In this document: positions 1 to 6,182 of the stretch, piece after piece
Position numbering within the stretch: position 1 is the first letter of the stretch
Layout of the letters: each line of letters begins with the position of its first letter
DNA from: Deltaproteobacteria bacterium
GTDB lineage: Bacteria > Myxococcota > Myxococcia > Myxococcales > 40CM-4-68-19
Direction: 5' to 3'
NCBI GenBank assembly: GCA_005879095.1
Contig: VBLM01000588.1
Location: forward strand, 1 to 6,182
Length of the DNA: 6,182 nt
The notes under the pieces: generated by a model
Database searches by the model: none
The model's input: the letters and a program-made list of their open reading frames with translations, nothing else
What the model was told of the DNA's origin: nothing
Program-made: the position numbers and the translations under genes

Positions 1-1
1 T

Positions 2-757
2 CTCGGCCAGGACGGCGAGATCCTCGAAGGCGTGGTGCAGGGCGACGAGCTGGAAGAGATCTCCGGCCTCGATCCGATGCTCGAGGGCGGCCGGAGGGTG
101 GGCGGAAAGCGCAAGCTCGCCAAGCTGCAGCTGATGCCCTGGGGGATCGGGCGGAAGATCGTCGCGGTGGGCAAGAATTACCTCGACCACGCGAAGGAGC
201 TGGCGTCCGAGGTCCCGAAAGAGCCGTTGATTTTCATGAAGCCGACCAGCGGGCTGATCGGGCACGGGCAGACCATCGTGCTGCCGCCGGTTGCGGTTTC
301 AAAAGACGTCCACCACGAAGCCGAGCTGGCGGTGGTGATCGGCAAGCGGCTGCGCAAGGCGTCGGAGGCCGAGTGCGCCAAGGCTATCGCGGGCGTCACC
401 TGCCTGAACGACGTCACCTGCCGCGACATCCAGCGGGCGGAAGGACAGTGGACGCGGGCGAAAGGGTTCGACACGTTCTGCCCGGTCGGGCCTTGGGTCA
501 CGGTCGGCCTCGACTGGTCCGACCTGCGCGTGCAGTGCCGCGTGAACGGCGCGGTCAAGCAGAACGGGCGGACGAAGGACCAGATCTTTCCGCTGCCGCA
601 CCTCTTGGCGTTCATCTGCGCCGGGATGACGCTCGAGGAGGGCGACATCGTCTCCACCGGCACGCCGGCCGGCGTCGGGCCGATCAAGGCCGGCGACGTC
701 TGCGAGATCGAGGTCGAGGGCGTCGGCGTCCTGCGGAACGAGGTCCGCGCAGAGTGA
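2..757 (+). CDS. FAH-family hydrolase (fumarylacetoacetate hydrolase domain), 5' end cut by window
   Basis: The frame is open to the left edge, so the true start lies outside and about 251 residues are visible. A GTG at 32 could be called as a start, but the residues before it (LGQDGEILEG) look like the N-terminal domain that precedes the FAH core in this family. The core begins near KIVAVGKNYLDHAKEL. Expected metal-binding acids are seen in HHEAEL (Glu codons at 317 and 323) and NDVT (Asp codon at 410). Further signatures are KGFDTFCPVGP and, at 656-679, TGTPAGVG. Family members are cytoplasmic, Mg-dependent enzymes acting on C-C bonds of 2-oxo or 1,3-dicarbonyl acids: acylpyruvases, oxaloacetate decarboxylases, homoprotocatechuate-pathway isomerase/decarboxylases. 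Sequence alone does not give the substrate. The stop overlaps the next gene's GTG by 4 bases (GTGA), so it is probably cotranscribed with dapC, although no role in lysine synthesis is known to me. Confidence 0.92.
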   Translation, partial: LGQDGEILEGVVQGDELEEISGLDPMLEGGRRVGGKRKLAKLQLMPWGIGRKIVAVGKNYLDHAKELASEVPKEPLIFMKPTSGLIGHGQTIVLPPVAVSKDVHHEAELAVVIGKRLRKASEAECAKAIAGVTCLNDVTCRDIQRAEGQWTRAKGFDTFCPVGPWVTVGLDWSDLRVQCRVNGAVKQNGRTKDQIFPLPHLLAFICAGMTLEEGDIVSTGTPAGVGPIKAGDVCEIEVEGVGVLRNEVRAE

Positions 758-1893
758 AACCGGCACTGAATCCGCTGCTCGGCAGGCTCGCCGCGTATCT
801 TCAGGAAAAGGCCAACGCGCAGCGCGAGACGGCGGCGCGGTCGGGCAAGCCGCTCTACGACTTCGGCATCGGCGACCCGCGCGAGCCGACGCCGGAGTTC
901 ATCCGCAAGGCCCTCCGGGAGGCCGTTTCCGAGGTCTCGCAGTACCCGTCGATCTCGGGGATGCCGGCGTTGCGACGCGCGGTCGCCGCGTACTTGTCGC
1001 GGCGCTTTTCGCTCTCGCTCAATCCGGACACCGAAATCCTGCCCTGCGCGGGCGCCAAAGAGGCGCTCTTCCACCTGCCGATGATCGCGCTCAATCCGGC
1101 GCGGCCGTTGTGCTGGTATCCCGACCCGGCGTACCCGGTGTACGAGCGGGCGATCCTCTTCGCGCAGGGCACGGCCCGGACGTATCCGTTGAAGGCCGAG
1201 CGCGCCTTCCTGTCCGATCTCGACGCGATCTCGCCCGAACAGTGGCGGCAGACGTCGATCTGGTTCGACTGCTATCCGCACAATCCGACCGGTGCGGGCG
1301 CGCCTCGCTCGCATCACGAAAGGCTGCTTTCACTCGCGCGCGAGCACGGTTTCGTCGTTGTCTGCGATGAGCCATACGTCGATCTCTACGTCGGTCCGCC
1401 GCCGCACAGCGCGCTGCAGATCGGCTCGCGGGAGAACCTGATCGCCATCCACTCCTTGAGCAAGCGCAGCGGCATGACCGGGTACCGGTCCGGCTTCATC
1501 GCCGGCGATCCGGCGCTGATCGCGACCCTGCGCGAAGCGCGCGCGAATTTCGGCGTGGCCTCGCAGGGTTTCGTCCAGGCGGCGGCGATCGCGGCCTGGA
1601 ACGACGACGCGCACGTCGAAGAACGGCGGAAGGTGTTCGCCGACAAGCGGGCGGTCCTGCTCGCCCACCTGCGCAAGCTCGGCCTCGCCGTCGGCGGCGA
1701 CGGCGCGTTTTACCTGTGGGTCCGCGTCCCACCCGGCTTCACCAGCGACTCGTACGCCGCGCGGCTCGCCGAAGCCAACATCCTCGTCGTGGCGGGCAAC
1801 AGCTTCGGTCCTTCCGGCGAAGGCTTCATCCGGCTGGCGATGGTGCCGACGCTGTCCGACTGCAAAGCCGCCGTCGAAGCCTGGCCCGTCTAG
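754..1893 (+). CDS. dapC: Succinyldiaminopimelate aminotransferase (DapC), PLP fold type I
   Basis: A 379-residue class I/II aminotransferase of normal family length. Visible landmarks are YDFGIGDPREPTP near residues 32-44, the NPTG motif with Asn177, Asp205 in CDEPY (expected to pair with the pyridine nitrogen of PLP) with Tyr208, the Schiff-base lysine Lys237 in SLSKRSGMTGYR, and the substrate-carboxylate arginine Arg360 in GFIRLAM. The fold and PLP chemistry are therefore clear. The substrate, N-succinyl-2-amino-6-oxopimelate with glutamate as amino donor, is inferred from the two following genes, dapD and dapE, which make the substrate and use the product. Without that context it could be called a generic aspartate- or LL-DAP-type aminotransferase. 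The GTG start overlaps the upstream stop in GTGA and has GAGGT at 740-744, 9 bases upstream. The same frame is open further upstream, but that part is a shadow of the FAH gene. Confidence 0.85.
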   Translation: MKPALNPLLGRLAAYLQEKANAQRETAARSGKPLYDFGIGDPREPTPEFIRKALREAVSEVSQYPSISGMPALRRAVAAYLSRRFSLSLNPDTEILPCAGAKEALFHLPMIALNPARPLCWYPDPAYPVYERAILFAQGTARTYPLKAERAFLSDLDAISPEQWRQTSIWFDCYPHNPTGAGAPRSHHERLLSLAREHGFVVVCDEPYVDLYVGPPPHSALQIGSRENLIAIHSLSKRSGMTGYRSGFIAGDPALIATLREARANFGVASQGFVQAAAIAAWNDDAHVEERRKVFADKRAVLLAHLRKLGLAVGGDGAFYLWVRVPPGFTSDSYAARLAEANILVVAGNSFGPSGEGFIRLAMVPTLSDCKAAVEAWPV

Positions 1894-1906
1894 GCAATCG
1901 TCGTGT

Positions 1907-1912
1907 TAGCGT
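1907..1912 (+). promoter_or_regulatory. Possible -10 box for a near-leaderless dapD transcript
   Basis: TAGCGT matches the T-A-n-n-n-T pattern of a sigma-70 -10 element and ends 9 bases before the dapD ATG. The 28 bases between dapC and dapD form the only non-coding gap inside the run of genes, and there is no purine-rich ribosome binding site before the ATG. Both facts would fit transcription starting at or just before the start codon. No convincing -35 hexamer lies about 17 bases upstream, so the call is weak and rests on position more than on sequence. Confidence 0.25.
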
Positions 1913-1921
1913 GCGCCGCCC

Positions 1922-2773
1922 ATGCGCGACCCTGCCGCAGAGGATCTCCGGCTTCCCGACGCCTCGGCCGACGAGTTGCGCGCGGCCGTCGAGCAGGCAG
2001 CCGGCGACCGTGGCCTTCTGGCCGGCCGGGATGGTCAGGCGGTGCGCGAAGTCGTCTACCGGCTCGATCAGGGCACCCTCCGCGTCGCCGAAAAAACCGG
2101 CTCGAGCTGGACGATCCACGGCTGGATCCAGCAGGCCATCAACCTCTACTTCGCGGTCACCGTCAGCGAGCATTACCGCGCCGGCGAGCTGCAGTTCTTC
2201 GACAAGATCCCGCCCAAGCAGCAGCTCGGCGACTTCCGCGTGGTCCCGCCCGGCGTCGTCCGCTACGGTGCGCACGTCGAAAAAGGCGCAATCATCATGC
2301 CGGGTTACGTGAACATCGGCGCCCGGGTCGGCGCCGGCACGCTGGTCGACACCTGGGCCACCGTCGGCTCCTGCGCGCAGGTCGGGCGCAACGTCCACCT
2401 CTCCGGCGGCGTCGGGCTGGGCGGCGTGCTCGAGCCGCCCGGCGCGCGGCCGGTGATCATCGAGGACGGCGCCTTCATCGGCAGCCGCTGCGTGGTGGTC
2501 GAGGGCGTGCTGGTCGAAGAGGAAGCCGTGCTCGGCGCAGGAGTCGTCCTCACCAGCACGACCCCGATCTACGACGTCACCGGCCCAGACGAGCACCTGA
2601 TCAAGGGCCACGTTCCTGCGCGCAGCGTGGTCATCCCCGGCATGCGGCCGCGCAACTTCCCGGCCGGCGAATACCTCACGGCCTGCGCGCTGATCATCGG
2701 CACCAGAAAAGAGAGCACCGACAAGAAAACCTCGCTGAACTCGGCGCTGCGCGATTTCGGGGTCTCGGCCTGA
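1922..2773 (+). CDS. dapD: 2,3,4,5-tetrahydropyridine-2,6-dicarboxylate N-succinyltransferase
   Basis: A 283-residue protein, close to the about 274 residues of E. coli DapD. It transfers succinyl from succinyl-CoA to tetrahydrodipicolinate, the committed step of the succinylase branch of lysine/DAP synthesis. An N-terminal helical domain (about 1-100) is followed by a left-handed beta-helix made of hexapeptide repeats, including MPGYVNIGARVGAGTLVDTW, VGSCAQVGRNVHLSGG and GVGLGGVLEPP. The conserved acids expected in the active site are Asp143 in LVDTW and Glu194 in VVEGVLVEE. The C-terminal part contains the RVPAGS-like segment (HVPARSVVIPG). The enzyme is a trimer in known cases. The start is firm: an in-frame TAG at 1907-1909 leaves ATG 1922 as the first start, and it follows dapC after 28 bases. 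No Shine-Dalgarno sequence is visible. dapE begins 2 bases after its stop. Confidence 0.97.
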   Translation: MRDPAAEDLRLPDASADELRAAVEQAAGDRGLLAGRDGQAVREVVYRLDQGTLRVAEKTGSSWTIHGWIQQAINLYFAVTVSEHYRAGELQFFDKIPPKQQLGDFRVVPPGVVRYGAHVEKGAIIMPGYVNIGARVGAGTLVDTWATVGSCAQVGRNVHLSGGVGLGGVLEPPGARPVIIEDGAFIGSRCVVVEGVLVEEEAVLGAGVVLTSTTPIYDVTGPDEHLIKGHVPARSVVIPGMRPRNFPAGEYLTACALIIGTRKESTDKKTSLNSALRDFGVSA

Positions 2774-2775
2774 CC

Positions 2776-3818
<1,043 letters not shown>

Positions 3819-3822
<4 letters not shown>

Positions 3823-4361
3823 TCGAGGCGTTCGTCGGGCTGGGGTCGAACCTCGGCGACCGGCTGGCGAACCTCGGCGCCGCGGTCGACCGGCTGGCGT
3901 GGGAGCCGGGCTTCCAGCTGCGCAGGATTTCCCTCGCCTACGAGAGCGAGCCGGTCGGCCCCCCGCAGCCGCACTATCTCAACGCGGTCGCGCACGTCGG
4001 CACGCTGCTCTCGCCGCGGGCCACGCTGCACCGGCTGCGGGCCATCGAGGAGCTGCTCGGCCGGGTCCGGCGAGAGCACTGGGGGTCGCGGGAGATCGAT
4101 CTCGATCTTCTCCTCTTTGGCGACCGACTGGTGCGCGAGACGGGCCTGCAAGTGCCGCACCCGCTGCTCGCCCAGCGCGCGTTCGTGCTGGTGCCGCTGG
4201 CGGAAGTGGCTCCCGAGGCCGTGCACCCGGAGGCGCGCGAGACCATCGCGCAGCTGCTCGCGCGGCTCTCGCCCGACGAGCGCGCGCAGGTTCGCCCGTA
4301 CCGGCCGATCCACCGTACGCTTCCGGAGCCGGAAGCCGAAGACGGGCCTGCCCGCGAATGA
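3819..4361 (+). CDS. folK: 2-amino-4-hydroxy-6-hydroxymethyldihydropteridine pyrophosphokinase (HPPK)
   Basis: A 180-residue protein that transfers pyrophosphate from ATP to 6-hydroxymethyl-7,8-dihydropterin in folate synthesis. It opens with the family hallmark VGLGSNLGDR (residues 6-15). PHYLNAV follows mid-protein, then the signature HWGSREIDLDLLLFGD with Trp88, Arg91 and the Mg-binding pair Asp94 and Asp96; these align almost number for number with E. coli Trp89, Arg92, Asp95 and Asp97. The usual Pro of WGPR is Ser here, a tolerated variation. VPHPLLAQRAFVLVPL completes the core. The protein is about 20 residues longer than E. coli HPPK (159), the extra being a charged, proline-containing C-terminal tail (TLPEPEAEDGPARE). 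The GTG start is supported by the strong ribosome binding site at 3805-3811 and the 4-base overlap with dapE. The stop overlaps the next ATG (ATGA). No folP or folB is visible, so its link to the dap genes is co-expression, not a shared pathway. Confidence 0.96.
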
Positions 4362-5511
4362 GACGAGAAATGAGACGCCTCGGCCTTCTTCTCACAGCAG
4401 TGCTCGCCTGCAAGCCGGCGCAGAGCACGCAGGACGCGGGCGCGGCGCTCGACCCCGGGGACTCGAAGGCGCTCCTGGCGGAGGTCGACCGTCTCAAGGA
4501 CCAGCTCAAAGACAAGCCGAAGACGTTCGAGATCCTCAGCGCGCTGGGGAACCTCTACTACGACAACGGCCGCTACCTCGAAGCGGTGGATGCATTCCGG
4601 CAGGCGGAGGACCTGGCCGCGCCGGTCGAGGCCGACGAGGCCGAGCTGCGCCGCCGGGGGATCTGCCTTCCGAGTGCCGCCGCAGCGGTTCCGAGTACGG
4701 CCTGACGCAGATCGCGGAAGTGGCCAGGAAGCTCGACCCGCCGCACCGGTTGCGCTGCCTCGACGGGGCGCTGGAGATGGCGCTCGCGGTCCGATCCCGG
4801 CGCGGCAATTCATTCTATTTGATTGGCAATCCTGACAGCGCATTGGCAGAACATCGCCGCGTCCTCGAGCGCGCACCCGACTATCCCGAATCGCTCTTCT
4901 TCGTCGGCGCCATCCTGCTCGAGCAGCAGAAGATCGCCGAGGGCAGGAAGTACTGGGAGCGACTCTTGAAGGTCGCGCCCGACAGCCCGCGCGCTCCGCT
5001 CGTGCGCGACACGCTGCCCAAAGCGGAGGAAGTCTTCAAGCCGCACGGCCAGCTTCCGGCGGGCCATCCTCCGATCGCGAGCGAGCCGACCCCGCAGGAA
5101 GTGCAGAATCTGCAGGAGGCGGTGCAGAATACCCAGCGCACGCCGGAGCTGGAGAAGGGTCTCGATCAGCTCCTCGCCGAGGGCGAGAGGGACCTCGACG
5201 AAGGCAAGTATCAGGATGCCCGCGATGCGGTCGTGCGGGTGATGCCGATGCGGCCCAACGACGCGCGCACGGCCGCGGCTCTGGGCGGCGCGATGCGTGG
5301 CCTGGGACGCGCCGAGATGGCGCAGCGGACGCTCGCGCACGCGCTGCAGCTCGACCCGAAGCAGCCCCGCGCGCTCTACGAGATGGGCAAGCTGCGCGCG
5401 CAGCAGGGCGACAAAGGCGGCGCGCTGCAGAGCTTCGCGGCCCTGCAGGCGGCCGATCCGAAGTTCGCCCGATCGCACAAGGTGGACGACGAGATCGCCC
5501 GGTTGCGATGA
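4358..5511 (+). pseudogene. TPR-repeat lipoprotein gene with an apparent -1 frameshift
   Basis: Two reading frames together make one TPR lipoprotein. The first (4358-4705, 115 residues) begins MRREMRRLGLLLTAVLAC, a short lipoprotein signal with Cys as probable lipidation site (VLAC, atypical Leu at -2), then a charged helical stretch and a TPR at about 4517-4624 (ALGNLYYDNGRYLEAVDAF). It then runs into low-complexity SAAAAVPSTA and a TGA. The other frame carries on to 5511 with further TPR-like units near 4807-4880, 4885-4989, 5155-5262, 5263-5367 and 5368-5466. One extra G in the five-G run at 4656-4660 would join them as ELRRRG-DLPSECRRSG and give 384 residues. It could be a sequencing or assembly error, a real inactivating mutation, or ribosomal slippage (GGG at 4658-4660 can re-pair one base back). 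If intact, the product would sit in the outer membrane or periplasm as a protein-interaction scaffold; Lys at +2 after Cys does not suggest inner-membrane retention. The start could also be ATG 4370. ATG 4358 is preferred for its ATGA overlap with folK; neither has a strong ribosome binding site. Confidence 0.78.
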
Positions 5512-6083
5512 CGCTGCTCCTCGCTTTGCTGATAGCGAACCTTCCCCAGCCGCAGCTGCCGGAAGCGCAGGTGACGCCGATCGCCACCGGGTCCGATCCG
5601 CGCTCGCAGCGGCCGTGGGTGATCTCGTTCGAGCTGGGCTGGAACGGCCTCGCCGGCGTCGGGGCGGTCGTGGCGCGGCATCTCGATCCGCACTTCACCA
5701 TCGAGGCCGGCATCGGGATCAGCGCGGAAGCCGCCAAGCTCGGTGCGCGCGCCCGCTGGAATTTCTCGCTGCGGGAATGGACGCCGTTTCTCGGCGCCGG
5801 TTTTCTCTACGGCACCGGCTTCGGCGACTTCTCGCAGACCGGCGACTCCGGCCGCCCGTTCACGTACTCCATCGGCCCCTCGCCGTATCTGCAGTTCGTC
5901 GCCGGATTCGAGTACCAGGGGCTCGGCGGTTTCAATTTCCTCGCCGCCGCCGGCTACGCGCGCCTGCTCCAGCGCAACCTCCGCATCCTGAACGGGTCGC
6001 CCACCGAGGACGATCTCGCGCCCTTGCGCATCGCCACCGGCAGCGGCCCGGTGCTCTCGGTGGCGTTCGGCTACGCCTTCTGA
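5508..6083 (+). CDS. Predicted small outer-membrane beta-barrel protein
   Basis: A 191-residue protein that I cannot assign to a named family. Residues 1-11 (MTLLLALLIAN) are hydrophobic and look like an export signal, although the usual positive charge at the start is missing. A proline-rich linker follows. From about residue 45 the sequence alternates polar and hydrophobic residues with many Gly and aromatic residues (FELGWNGLAGVGAVVARHL, FTIEAGIGIS, FLGAGFLYGTGF, YLQFVAGFEYQG, NFLAAAGYARLL), as in amphipathic strands. It ends LSVAFGYAF; a terminal Phe preceded by aromatic and hydrophobic residues at alternating positions is the classic signal for insertion by the BAM machinery. The size suits about eight strands. 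The ATG overlaps the TPR gene's stop in ATGA, so the two are probably cotranslated and may act together in the outer membrane; that partnership is inference. The function is unknown. Confidence 0.68.
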   Translation: MTLLLALLIANLPQPQLPEAQVTPIATGSDPRSQRPWVISFELGWNGLAGVGAVVARHLDPHFTIEAGIGISAEAAKLGARARWNFSLREWTPFLGAGFLYGTGFGDFSQTGDSGRPFTYSIGPSPYLQFVAGFEYQGLGGFNFLAAAGYARLLQRNLRILNGSPTEDDLAPLRIATGSGPVLSVAFGYAF

Positions 6084-6139
6084 AGGCTGGGCGGGCGGGC
6101 GGCCGAGCGCGTCCGCCGCGAAATGCGCACCCTGCGTGC

Positions 6140-6146
6140 AGGAGGT
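6140..6146 (+). promoter_or_regulatory. Strong ribosome binding site for the gene at the right edge
   Basis: AGGAGGT, a perfect Shine-Dalgarno core, lies 6 bases before ATG 6153. It is the best ribosome binding site in the window and selects 6153 over the in-frame upstream ATG at 6123. It also marks the first gene after the coupled run, suggesting a new, independently and efficiently translated unit. Confidence 0.82.
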
Positions 6147-6152
6147 TTTCGA

Positions 6153-6182
6153 ATGGACGCGATTGCCCTGTTGACGCGCGAC
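6153..6182 (+). CDS. Start of a probable hemerythrin (HHE) domain protein, cut by window
   Basis: Only ten residues are visible, MDAIALLTRD. This opening closely resembles hemerythrin HHE cation-binding domain proteins, which often begin MDAI-x-LL-x-x-DH, the His being the first iron ligand of the four-helix bundle. If correct, the next residue outside the window should be His and the protein would bind a di-iron centre, acting in oxygen, NO or iron handling. The start is well supported by the Shine-Dalgarno sequence at 6140-6146. An in-frame ATG at 6123 would add ten residues (MRTLRAGGFR) that look like translated leader rather than protein. The function call rests on very few residues. Confidence 0.5.
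   Translation, partial: MDAIALLTRD

Noticed and set aside
178..1317. Long minus-strand reading frame (379 codons) opposite the FAH and dapC genes
   Set aside because: Low-complexity Arg/Ala-rich translation with no motifs, opposite two well-supported genes. Long antisense frames are expected at this GC content.
4117..4650. Reading the second TPR frame as one long gene starting at 4117
   Set aside because: Its first part overlaps folK and the lipoprotein signal region and translates to Arg/Pro-rich nonsense. Sensible TPR protein begins only after about 4660.
4668..4696. Direct repeat TTCCGAGT (4668-4675 and 4689-4696) as a slippage or duplication cause of the frameshift
   Set aside because: The copies are 21 bases apart, a multiple of three, so a duplication between them would not change frame. 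An 8-base match is weak in such biased sequence.
4825..4839. Sigma-54-like TTGGCA...GC element inside the TPR gene
   Set aside because: The GG and GC pairs are 11 bases apart instead of the required 10, and the element lies inside coding sequence.
6095..6119. GC-rich hairpin after the barrel gene as an intrinsic terminator
   Set aside because: A seven-pair stem with one bulged G can be drawn (6095-6102 with 6113-6119), but no T-run follows and such stems arise easily in GGGC-rich sequence.
6123..6152. Upstream in-frame ATG at 6123 as the start of the last gene
   Set aside because: It would translate through the strong ribosome binding site at 6140-6146, and the extra residues do not resemble the start of a hemerythrin-type protein.

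Overview
This window comes from a very GC-rich bacterial chromosome. Codons in the real genes end mostly in G or C, genes are tightly packed, and long spurious antisense reading frames appear for that reason. The gene content and style (Sec-type lipoprotein, outer-membrane barrel, overlapping starts) fit a Gram-negative bacterium of the Myxococcota or wider deltaproteobacterial type. That placement is inferred from base composition and protein style, not from a marker gene. All recognised genes lie on the + strand.

Layout from left to right: the 3' part of a fumarylacetoacetate hydrolase (FAH) family enzyme (2-757); a PLP aminotransferase read as dapC (754-1893); dapD (1922-2773); dapE (2776-3822); folK (3819-4361); a TPR lipoprotein gene with an apparent single-base frameshift near 4656-4660 (4358-5511); a small predicted outer-membrane beta-barrel protein (5508-6083); a 69-base gap; and the first ten codons of a probable hemerythrin-domain protein with a strong ribosome binding site (6153 to the right edge). 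No gene-free stretch exceeds 300 bases. I saw no RNA gene, mobile element, CRISPR array or attachment site.

The core is a consecutive dapC-dapD-dapE set. DapD succinylates tetrahydrodipicolinate, DapC transaminates the product, and DapE removes the succinyl group to give LL-diaminopimelate, the precursor of lysine and of peptidoglycan cross-links. folK (folate synthesis) is coupled to its end. Four junctions are 4-base GTGA or ATGA overlaps and dapD-dapE are 2 bases apart, so the set probably works as one translationally coupled operon. The exception is the 28-base gap before dapD, where the start has no Shine-Dalgarno sequence and a possible -10 box lies 9 bases upstream.

I do not see an undescribed defence or mobile system here. 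The points most worth a second look are the TPR lipoprotein frameshift, a short patch of unusual codons about 150 bases downstream of it, the possible leaderless start of dapD, and the coupling of an envelope lipoprotein and barrel pair to the dap-folK operon.
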